Source: Syntrophomonadaceae bacterium (GTDB lineage: Bacteria > Bacillota > Syntrophomonadia > Syntrophomonadales > Syntrophomonadaceae). From it: a DNA stretch of 12,316 nucleotides. Position 1 is the stretch's first letter. Each line of letters begins with the position of its first letter. The translations under genes and the position numbers were made by a program. Shown here piece by piece: positions 6,205-12,316 of the stretch. Under the pieces are notes generated by a model that did no database searches, had not been told where the DNA came from, and was given only the letters and a program-made list of their open reading frames with translations. The DNA lies in NCBI GenBank assembly GCA_012840625.1, contig DUSB01000136.1:1-12316 (forward strand). The letters are read 5' to 3'.

Positions 6205-8913
6205 ATGGCAAAAGAGCTGTGGTGGAGTCTGGATGGCGAACAAGTTGCCTTCAGGCTGGAAACAGATATAGAAAAAGGTCTTCGTTTAGAACAGGTTAAG
6301 GATCGGCAGACCCGGTATCTTAATCAATTAGAGCAAAAAGCAGGACCGCATCCACTAACGATCTTTTTGAATCAGTTTACCGATACCATGGTTCTGGTCT
6401 TGTTAGCAGCAACCGTGGTGTCAGGTCTAATAGGAGCCATGGCAGATGCCATCACTATTATGATCATAGTTTTTATTAACGCAGTACTTGGTTTTGTTCA
6501 GGAATATCGTGCCGAGCGGTCTCTGGACGAGATAAAAAAATTAGCTTCCCCAGAAGCAGTGGTGATACGGAATCAAAAGCAAGAGAAAATTTTAGCCAGA
6601 GATTTGGTGCCGGGGGATCTGGTTCTCCTGGAAAGCGGTGATAAAGTACCGGCAGATATCCGCTTGATAGAGACTTCATCGTTAGAACTGGATGAATCAG
6701 CTTTATCTGGAGAATCTATTCCGGTTCTCAAGTCAGGGGAGGTAGTTTGTAAGGAGAATACCCCTCTGGCTGATCGGAAGAATATGGCCTTTATGGGAAC
6801 ATCTGTAACCAGGGGTAGGGGAGTCGGGATCGTTGTAGAAGTAGGTATGCAGACTATCATGGGTGAAATTGCCCAAATGATTGATAGTGCACAGCAGGAT
6901 TTAACCCCTCTCCAGTACAGGCTTAATCATTTGGGTAAGATCTTAATAATTATCTGTCTGGTGGTATGTTTACTGGTCACCGTATTAGGCCTTTTGCGTG
7001 GGGAAGATTTTATGGTCATGATGATGGCCGGTATTAGTCTGGCAGTGGCAGCCATTCCAGAAGGGTTGCCTGCTATTGTTACCATCGTATTAGCTCTGGG
7101 TGTACAGCGTATGGCAAAGAAAAACGCTATTGTTCGCAAACTGCCCGCAGTAGAAACCCTCGGTTGTACGACAGTTATATGTTCAGATAAAACTGGAACC
7201 CTGACCTGTAATCAGATGACAGTAAAAAAAGTAGCCACCCTTTCCCAAAACGCTGACATTACAGGTGAAGGCTATACTACTAAAGCAAGATTCCTAGATG
7301 CTGATACACAAAAGGCCTTTAATTCTCTGCAGAACAAAGATATGCAGATGCTGATGTGTATTGCTGCTAATTGCAACCATGCGAAAATAAAAACTACTGG
7401 CAATCAAATAGAAGTGCAGGGCGATCCTACGGAAGCAGCTTTGCTGATTATGACTACCGCGGCGGGATATCAGGAGCACTACCCTATTCAGCATGAAATT
7501 CCTTTTGATTCAGAACGTAAACGTATGAGCGTGATTGTTAAACGAAATGGGCAGTATTGGTTACTGGTAAAAGGAGCTCTGGAAAGCCTGCTGCCTATTT
7601 GCAAATCAGTTTACCAGCAGGGCAAGGAGCATGCTCTGAGTCCACAAAAACGGAGTTTTTTTGAACAAATGCAAGAAAATTGGGCAGCAGATGCTTTGCG
7701 GGTATTGGGATTTGCGGTCAAGCGTTTGCCATCTTCGATCCAGCAGCTCAAGATAGAAGAGAGTCTGGAAAAAGATTTAAGCCTGGTAGGAATATGTGGA
7801 ATGATTGATCCTCCTCGGCCAGAAGTTCGTCGCTCAGTAAGGAGATGTCAGCGGGCTGGAATAATTCCTATCATGATTACTGGAGATCATCCATTAACAG
7901 CGGCAGCGATTGCTCAGGAGATAGGGATATCAAAAAATCGAGCCGTTATTCATGGCAGCGAAATAGATAAGCTCAGTGATGATGAATTATATAAACGTGC
8001 GCTTGATGAGCGAGTCTTTGCTCGCGTATCACCTCAGCACAAAAATAGAATTATTACCATCTTAAAGCAGCATCAACATGTAGTTGCTATGACTGGAGAT
8101 GGAGTCAATGACGCTCCAGCGGTCAAATCAGCTGATATCGGTGTGGCCATGGGTATAAACGGAACTCAGGTAACCAAAGAAGCTGCATCGATGATTCTGG
8201 CCGATGATAATTTCACTACTATTGTAGATGCTGTTTATGAAGGCCGGGCTATTTATGATAACATTCGCAAATTTATCCGCTATCTGCTGGGATGTAATAT
8301 TGGCGAAATACTCGTTATGCTGTTGGCCTGTGTTTTTGCTATTCCCTTACCCTTGCTGCCGATTCAGATTCTCTGGATTAATTTGGTTACGGATGGTCTG
8401 CCAGCCATGGCTCTGGGTGTAGAGCCTCCTGAACCGGGCATTATGACCAGACCTCCTCGTCCCAGCCATGAAGGCATTTTTGCCCGCGGATTAGGGCGTA
8501 AGGTATTTACCCGGGGTGTTTATATTGCTGTTATTTCATTGCTGGCGTTTTGCGTGGGATGGTATTTATGCCGCAATGATTTAACTCTGGCCCGGACCAT
8601 GACTTTCACTACCCTGGTTTTTGCCCAGCTTTTTTATGTCTTTGAATGTCGCTCTGAAACCTATACCCCTTTTGAATTGGGTTTTTTCAAAAATAGATTT
8701 TTAATTGTAGCTGTAGGCTGTTCCATCCTTATGCACCTAGGGGTTCTTTATCTGCCGTTTTTACAGCAAATCTTTCATACAACGTATCTCTTACCATGGC
8801 ATTGGATGCTTATACTGTTATTGTCTGGTTCGCGTATGATAGTAAGATTTTTACTCTTCACTGGAAAAAATCTTTTTGGAACAAGATACTCTTATGTTAA
8901 AATTAACCCTTAG
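6205..8913 (+). CDS. yloB: Calcium-transporting P-type ATPase, P2A (SERCA-like) type
   Basis: This 902-residue P-type ATPase is expected to pump Ca2+ out of the cytoplasm. The order is: N-terminal cation-ATPase domain; M1-M2; actuator domain with LSGES (Glu170); M3-M4 with IPEGLP (Glu286); phosphorylation site DKTGTLT (Asp328); nucleotide-binding domain with KGALE; TGDGVNDAP hinge (Asp632, Asp636); and C-terminal membrane helices. Calcium-site residues match SERCA: Glu286 (M4), Asn698 and Glu701 (M5), Asn726, Thr729 and Asp730 (M6). In M8 a Gln (808) appears to sit where SERCA has a site-I Glu, so one Ca2+ per cycle is possible. The ATG follows GGAGG (6193-6197) by 7 nt. B. subtilis YloB is a Ca2+ ATPase linked to sporulation and spore heat resistance, and lies directly before yloC-remA-gmk as here. 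Confidence 0.95.
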   Translation: MAKELWWSLDGEQVAFRLETDIEKGLRLEQVKDRQTRYLNQLEQKAGPHPLTIFLNQFTDTMVLVLLAATVVSGLIGAMADAITIMIIVFINAVLGFVQEYRAERSLDEIKKLASPEAVVIRNQKQEKILARDLVPGDLVLLESGDKVPADIRLIETSSLELDESALSGESIPVLKSGEVVCKENTPLADRKNMAFMGTSVTRGRGVGIVVEVGMQTIMGEIAQMIDSAQQDLTPLQYRLNHLGKILIIICLVVCLLVTVLGLLRGEDFMVMMMAGISLAVAAIPEGLPAIVTIVLALGVQRMAKKNAIVRKLPAVETLGCTTVICSDKTGTLTCNQMTVKKVATLSQNADITGEGYTTKARFLDADTQKAFNSLQNKDMQMLMCIAANCNHAKIKTTGNQIEVQGDPTEAALLIMTTAAGYQEHYPIQHEIPFDSERKRMSVIVKRNGQYWLLVKGALESLLPICKSVYQQGKEHALSPQKRSFFEQMQENWAADALRVLGFAVKRLPSSIQQLKIEESLEKDLSLVGICGMIDPPRPEVRRSVRRCQRAGIIPIMITGDHPLTAAAIAQEIGISKNRAVIHGSEIDKLSDDELYKRALDERVFARVSPQHKNRIITILKQHQHVVAMTGDGVNDAPAVKSADIGVAMGINGTQVTKEAASMILADDNFTTIVDAVYEGRAIYDNIRKFIRYLLGCNIGEILVMLLACVFAIPLPLLPIQILWINLVTDGLPAMALGVEPPEPGIMTRPPRPSHEGIFARGLGRKVFTRGVYIAVISLLAFCVGWYLCRNDLTLARTMTFTTLVFAQLFYVFECRSETYTPFELGFFKNRFLIVAVGCSILMHLGVLYLPFLQQIFHTTYLLPWHWMLILLLSGSRMIVRFLLFTGKNLFGTRYSYVKINP

Positions 8914-9059
8914 CAGGGTCTTTGTTTACTTCAAATATTTTCGCTTTTTGCAAACCTTAATGATTAGAAAATCCAGGAAGAAAAGGGATTGGAGTATGGG
9001 ATAAATCTAAAAAAAACTCCCAGCATTACTGGTGACGTTAGGAAAGGTTGTATTTTATA

Positions 9060-9938
9060 ATGGTTAAAAGCATGACTGGATTTGGTAAAACTCAGATCAC
9101 TGATCAAGGCTATGAAGTTAGCTGCGAAATAAAAGGAGTCAATCACCGTTTTTTGGATTTCCACTGTCGTTTACCCAGACGATATGCAGCACTTGAAGAA
9201 CCGATCAAGAGTCAAATTAAGAATAGGATCGCTCGGGGGAGAATTGAAGTTACCGTTAACATTGATAAAATCGAAGATAGCCAGAGGACCATTAAGGTTG
9301 ACAAAGGATTAGCGATCGCTTATTATAAATCTTTGAAGGATTTAGCAGAATATCTAAATATTTCACCGGAAATCAAGCTCCTGGACGTTTTTAGGCTCCC
9401 AGATGTTTTTACCCTGACAGATGCAGAAGAAGATTTGGACAGGGTATGGATGGTGGTAGAAAAGGCTTTAGATCAAGCTTTGGAAAGCATGATCGATATG
9501 CGTTCCCGAGAAGGTCTTTATTTGGCCGCTGATATTCAAAAACGCAATCAGGATATATTGAGTAAAGTCGAACGCTTGGAAGAACGTTCTCCGGAGGTTA
9601 ATAAAGAATATCAGGATAAATTGCGTATACGTATTGTTGAACTATTAGAGCAGGATATTGTTGATGAAACACGCCTGTTACAAGAGGTGGCCATTTTTGC
9701 TGATAAGGCCAGTGTAACGGAAGAAATTGTTCGTTTAAAGAGTCATAGTAAACAACTAGATGATCTGCTCAAACAGGATGAAGAAGCGGTAGGGCGGAAA
9801 TGTGACTTTTTAATACAGGAAATGTTTCGTGAGATTAATACCGTTGCATCTAAAGCGAATGACATTGAAATGAGTCAAATAGTTGTAGACATCAAAGCGG
9901 AACTTGAAAAAATTCGAGAACAGTTGCAAAATATTGAA
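9060..9938 (+). CDS. yicC: YicC/YloC family endoribonuclease (5' portion through last sense codon; stop at 9939-9941)
   Basis: The 293-residue product is a full YicC-family protein; the stop codon is TGA at 9939-9941. E. coli YicC promotes decay of the small RNA RyhB, and family members including B. subtilis YloC have endoribonuclease activity; the targets here are unknown. The N-terminal YicC_N domain begins with the signature MVKSMTGFGK and continues into CEIKGVNHRFLDF. The C-terminal DUF1732 region carries EVAIFADKASVTEEIVRLKS (about 209-228) and DFLIQEMFREINT (249-261). I chose ATG 9060 for the canonical N-terminus; its best ribosome binding site, AGGAAAGG (9040-9047), is a long 12 nt away. 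An in-frame TTG at 9048 directly abuts that site and is unlikely. It probably begins the yicC-remA-gmk-rpoZ-coaBC-priA operon. I see no clear terminator or promoter in the 146 nt after yloB. Confidence 0.93.
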
Positions 9939-9948
9939 TGAAGGATCT

Positions 9949-9975
9949 GGAGGTGAATCCGGGAATCCGGGATAT
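9949..9975 (+). promoter_or_regulatory. Unusual remA ribosome binding region: distant Shine-Dalgarno with spacer hairpin
   Basis: GGAGGTG (9949-9955) is the only strong Shine-Dalgarno before remA, yet GGAGG ends 22 nt before the ATG at 9976. The spacer contains GAATCCGG twice in tandem (9955-9962, 9963-9970). CCGG (9959-9962) can pair with CCGG (9967-9970) across a GAAT loop, with an added U-G pair (9958-9971). If folded, the hairpin leaves 4 nt on each side, an effective spacing of about 8 nt. No other usable in-frame start codon lies in the spacer. Confidence 0.55.
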
Positions 9976-10239
9976 ATGGATATTAAACTAGTAAATATAG
10001 GTTTTGGTAATATTGTTGCAGCGAATCGTATTGTAGCCATTGTTAGTCCTGAATCGGCTCCTATTAAACGTATCATTCAGGAGGCTCGCGAAAAAGGGAT
10101 TTTAATCGATGCAACTTACGGTCGTCGTACACGGGCAGTTATTGTGGTAGACAGTGGACATGTTATTTTGTCTGCAGTACAGCCAGAAACAGTGGCCAAT
10201 CGTCTCACCTGTAGAGATATAGAAAACGATGACTTATAA
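9976..10239 (+). CDS. remA: RemA/DUF370 family DNA-binding regulator
   Basis: The 87-residue product matches the RemA family (89 residues in B. subtilis). It begins MDIKLVNIGFGNIVAANRIV and continues with VSPESAPIKRIIQEAREKG and DATYGRRTRAVIV. B. subtilis RemA is an oligomeric DNA-binding activator of biofilm-matrix and osmoprotection genes; Arg18 and Pro29, which were hit by mutations in that protein, are conserved here, as are Arg50-Arg51. The function in a clostridial host is inferred. The ATG at 9976 is fixed by the family N-terminus and by the lack of other in-frame starts downstream of the Shine-Dalgarno. The gene lies 34 nt after the yicC stop codon and 17 nt before gmk, in the standard yloC-remA-gmk order. 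Its ribosome binding site is displaced, as described in the separate entry. Confidence 0.94.
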   Translation: MDIKLVNIGFGNIVAANRIVAIVSPESAPIKRIIQEAREKGILIDATYGRRTRAVIVVDSGHVILSAVQPETVANRLTCRDIENDDL

Positions 10240-10256
10240 AGAAGAGTGAATGAATC

Positions 10257-10829
10257 ATGACTAGAAAAGGAATACTGTTTGTTATATCCGGGCCTTCTGG
10301 AGTAGGGAAAGGAACGATTTGTAAACGTCTTCTAGCCAAAATGCCGGATGTATATCTATCAATCTCTGCTACAACCCGTCCACCTAGAAGTGGAGAGTTG
10401 CATGGCAGGGATTACTATTTTTTAAGCCGGGCGGATTTTGAACACATGATAAACAATAATGAGTTTCTTGAATATGCTAAAGTTTATAACAACTACTATG
10501 GGACGCCGGCAGCTTTTGTTCAGGATCATCTGGAGAAAGGAAATGACGTTCTTCTGGAAATAGATATCCAGGGTGCCATGCAAATCAAAAAAAATTTCCC
10601 CGAAGGAGTTTTTATTTTCATACAACCTCCCAGTGTTGATGACTTGGAAAGCCGTTTAAATTTAAGGGGGAAAGATTCTCCCGAAAGCATACAAAAACGC
10701 TTATCGACCTGTAAATGGGAAATGGATCAGTATATTCATTACGATTATGTAATAGTAAATGATGATCTGCAGGAAGCAGTGAGACTGCTGGAAGCTATTA
10801 TATTAGCAGAACGGTGTCGCGTAAAATAA
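10257..10829 (+). CDS. gmk: Guanylate kinase
   Basis: This enzyme converts GMP to GDP with ATP, in the cytoplasm, feeding GTP and dGTP synthesis. The 190-residue protein is a little shorter than the usual ~204 residues at the C-terminus but keeps every functional segment. These are the P-loop GPSGVGKGT (12-20), the GMP-binding SISATTRPPRSGELHGRDYYF region (37-55; Ser37, Arg41, Arg44), EIDIQGAMQI (101-110), and the lid with RLNLRGKDSPESIQKRL (Arg137, Arg148). In several Firmicutes Gmk is inhibited by (p)ppGpp; that may apply here but cannot be read from sequence. The ATG at 10257 is preceded by only a weak purine stretch (AAGAAGAG, about 10239-10246), so translation may be partly coupled to remA, whose stop codon is 17 nt upstream. 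Confidence 0.96.
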   Translation: MTRKGILFVISGPSGVGKGTICKRLLAKMPDVYLSISATTRPPRSGELHGRDYYFLSRADFEHMINNNEFLEYAKVYNNYYGTPAAFVQDHLEKGNDVLLEIDIQGAMQIKKNFPEGVFIFIQPPSVDDLESRLNLRGKDSPESIQKRLSTCKWEMDQYIHYDYVIVNDDLQEAVRLLEAIILAERCRVK

Positions 10830-10847
10830 ATAAAGAGGTGATGGTAT

Positions 10848-11066
10848 TTGATTCCACCTTCCACAAAAGAACTAATTGATATTGGTGGTAGTAAATATGC
10901 GGTGGTAGTTGCGGTGGCTAAACGTGCCAGAAAGCTGTCTGAGAACAAGAAAAATGATGAAGATTATCGTTTATCTTCCATGGTGAGTATGGCCATGGAA
11001 GAACTTCTGGATGGTAAGGTAGTTATTCTTATGAACGGTGAAAAAGTTGCCAAGAAGGAGGACTGA
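10848..11066 (+). CDS. rpoZ: DNA-directed RNA polymerase omega subunit
   Basis: The 72-residue product is the small omega subunit that helps assemble and stabilise RNA polymerase by clamping the beta' subunit. It shows the family pattern: a short N-terminal IPPSTKELIDIGGSKYAVVVAVAKRARKL segment (here residues 2-30, read as two helices) with the conserved SKY and AKRAR, and a C-terminal helix (SSMVSMAMEELLDGKV). The TTG at 10848 follows AGAGGTGA (10834-10841) by 6 nt; the ATG within that region (10841) is out of frame. Its place between gmk and coaBC is the standard Firmicute order. The stop codon is only 2 nt before the coaBC ATG, so the two are almost certainly translationally coupled. Confidence 0.94.
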   Translation: MIPPSTKELIDIGGSKYAVVVAVAKRARKLSENKKNDEDYRLSSMVSMAMEELLDGKVVILMNGEKVAKKED

Positions 11067-11068
11067 GA

Positions 11069-12277
11069 ATGGCACGGACAGTAGGGATCGGCATAACAGG
11101 TGGTATAGCATCATATAAAATAGCTGATTTAGTCAGCAGGTTGAAAAAAGAGGATCTGGAAGTAATCGTCATTATGACAGAATCAGCAACCAAGTTTATC
11201 ACTCCCTTGACCTTTAAAACCCTTTCTGGACGGGAAGTGGCTACCGACCTATGGTCAGATTCTTTAGAATGGAAAGTGCAGCATATTGGTATTGCTGAGC
11301 AACTAGATTTATTAGTTATCGCCCCGGCAACGGCTAATTTTATTGGTAAAATGGCTCATGGTATTGCCGATGACCTGCTTTCAACTGTGGTGCTGGCTAA
11401 TACAGCACCGGTTCTTGTAGTACCAGCTATGAATACGAATATGTATCAAAACCAGATCGTTCAGGAGAATATACAGCGATTAAAAGATATTAATTATAAG
11501 GTTATGGAACCAGATTCAGGTCTTCTGGCATGTGGTGTTACTGGTGAAGGACGTCTGCCAGCAGTAGACGATATATACCAGGTAATCATGAATATTTTAA
11601 ATCCGCAGCATGACCTGAAAGGCAAAAAAATCATGGTTAATGCCGGGACAACCTGTGAAGATATTGACCCGGTCAGATTTATTGCTAATCGAGCCAGCGG
11701 CAAAATGGGATTTTGTATTGCCCAAAATGCGGCCAGAAGAGGTGCAGAAGTTATACTGGTATGCGGAAATTCTTCTGCCGAGGTACCTCCCGGGGTAAAA
11801 GTTATCCCTGTATGGAGTGCTGAAGAAATGTGCCAGGTTATGCTAGAACATCAGGATAGTTGTGATGCCATTATTGGCGCAGCAGCGGTGGGAGATTTTA
11901 AACTAGCCGATACAAAAGAACAAAAGCTTAAGAAAGCTGATAACCGTGAGGATAAATTGTTGCTGGAATTAGTAGGTACTCCAGACATTTTGCAAGAATT
12001 AGGTAAACGAAAAAAACCATCCCAAATCACAGTTGGTTTCGCTGCTGAAACAGAAAATGTTCTGGAAAATGCCAAAAAGAAACTTAGTAGCAAAAACCTG
12101 GACTTTATCGTAGCCAATGATGTAACCAAAGAAGGAGCAGGATTTGGTACGGATACAAACATTGTGACCTTTATCAATCGATCCGGGGATATAGTTTCAC
12201 TACCTAAAATGAGTAAAGACGAAGTGGCTGCTCGTATTTTAGACCAGGTTATTGAATTAATGAATAGACTCCAATAA
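11069..12277 (+). CDS. coaBC: Bifunctional phosphopantothenoylcysteine decarboxylase / phosphopantothenate-cysteine ligase
   Basis: The 402-residue product catalyses two steps of coenzyme A synthesis: coupling of 4'-phosphopantothenate to cysteine (CoaB, CTP-dependent) and FMN-dependent decarboxylation (CoaC). The CoaC half (about 1-180) shows GITGGIASYK, the catalytic QHIGIAE (His72), IAPATANFIGKMAHGIADDL, PAMNTNMY (Asn122) and the LLACG substrate flap (Cys155). The CoaB half (about 185-402) has the NAGTTCEDIDPVRFIANRAS stretch (Asn207) followed by GKMG, AAAVGDFK, the LKKAD lysine pair (288-289) and DFIVANDV. Two small variations are visible: AGTTCED where AGGTxE is common, and VGDF where VADY/VSDY is common. 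The ATG follows AAGGAGG (11056-11062), embedded in the end of rpoZ. Confidence 0.96.
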   Translation: MARTVGIGITGGIASYKIADLVSRLKKEDLEVIVIMTESATKFITPLTFKTLSGREVATDLWSDSLEWKVQHIGIAEQLDLLVIAPATANFIGKMAHGIADDLLSTVVLANTAPVLVVPAMNTNMYQNQIVQENIQRLKDINYKVMEPDSGLLACGVTGEGRLPAVDDIYQVIMNILNPQHDLKGKKIMVNAGTTCEDIDPVRFIANRASGKMGFCIAQNAARRGAEVILVCGNSSAEVPPGVKVIPVWSAEEMCQVMLEHQDSCDAIIGAAAVGDFKLADTKEQKLKKADNREDKLLLELVGTPDILQELGKRKKPSQITVGFAAETENVLENAKKKLSSKNLDFIVANDVTKEGAGFGTDTNIVTFINRSGDIVSLPKMSKDEVAARILDQVIELMNRLQ

Positions 12278-12304
12278 TCACAGCGTTGAAAGGAGAGGGA
12301 ACCT

Positions 12305-12316
12305 TTGGGTAGAAAA
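12305..12316 (+). CDS. priA: Start of a downstream gene, probably priA (four codons only)
   Basis: AAAGGAG (12289-12295) is followed after 9 nt by TTG at 12305 and three sense codons (Gly-Arg-Lys) before the window ends. The family cannot be read from four residues. The assignment to the primosomal helicase PriA rests on position alone: priA follows coaBC in B. subtilis and many other Firmicutes. The 27-nt gap after coaBC and the absence of a terminator suggest the same operon. Confidence 0.4.

Noticed and set aside
6108..6299. A 63-codon open frame before and overlapping yloB
   Set aside because: It has no Shine-Dalgarno and runs about 95 bases into the well-supported yloB start in a different frame. 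The GGAGG at 6193-6197 serves yloB.
9020..9032. CCAG-CATTA-CTGG hairpin between yloB and yicC as a terminator
   Set aside because: Only four base pairs and no T-tract. I see no convincing terminator in the 146-nt gap 8914-9059.

Overview
The window is a densely packed, all-plus-strand chromosomal segment from an endospore-forming, low-to-moderate G+C Firmicute, most likely a member of the Clostridia. The evidence is spoVS, RNase Y, RemA, a YloB-type Ca2+ ATPase, strong AGGAGG-type ribosome binding sites, frequent TTG starts and classic hairpin plus T-tract terminators. I cannot name the genus from sequence alone. I see no mobile element, tRNA, rRNA or CRISPR. No gap between genes exceeds 300 bases.

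Left block (1-1968): the 3' end of rny (RNase Y), a terminator, ymdB (cyclic-nucleotide phosphodiesterase) and spoVS behind a good sigma-H-type promoter, then another terminator. The rny-ymdB-spoVS order is the same as in Bacillus subtilis.

Middle block (2000-6087): lineage-variable genes. They are an M19 membrane dipeptidase, a PHP-domain phosphoesterase/ribonuclease, a secreted LysM-LysM-NlpC/P60 cell-wall hydrolase, an unrecognised 130-residue protein, and a cysteine-rich, catalytically degenerate relative of the 4Fe-4S uracil-DNA glycosylases. Three hairpin terminators in the window lie after spoVS, after the hydrolase and after the UDG-like gene. Two of them sit so close to the next ribosome binding site that no promoter fits in between. 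Two leaders in this block (hydrolase and UDG-like gene) share a related GCAGGATT...TTTGT.GAAAGG element that looks like a degenerate sigma-H promoter.

Right block (6205-12316): yloB (P2A Ca2+ ATPase), yicC/yloC, remA, gmk, rpoZ, coaBC and the first codons of a gene that by position should be priA. This is the conserved B. subtilis yloB-yloC-remA-gmk-rpoZ-coaBC-priA order. From yicC on the genes are nearly contiguous and probably one operon serving RNA turnover, nucleotide and CoA synthesis, transcription and replication restart.

Functionally, regulators tied to RNA decay, biofilm and sporulation in B. subtilis (RNase Y, YmdB, SpoVS, YloB, YicC, RemA) lie within about 10 kb. The most unusual items are the degenerate UDG-like protein with an extra four-cysteine insertion, and the remA start, where a strong Shine-Dalgarno lies 22 nt from the ATG and a small hairpin made from a tandem 8-bp repeat could close the distance.
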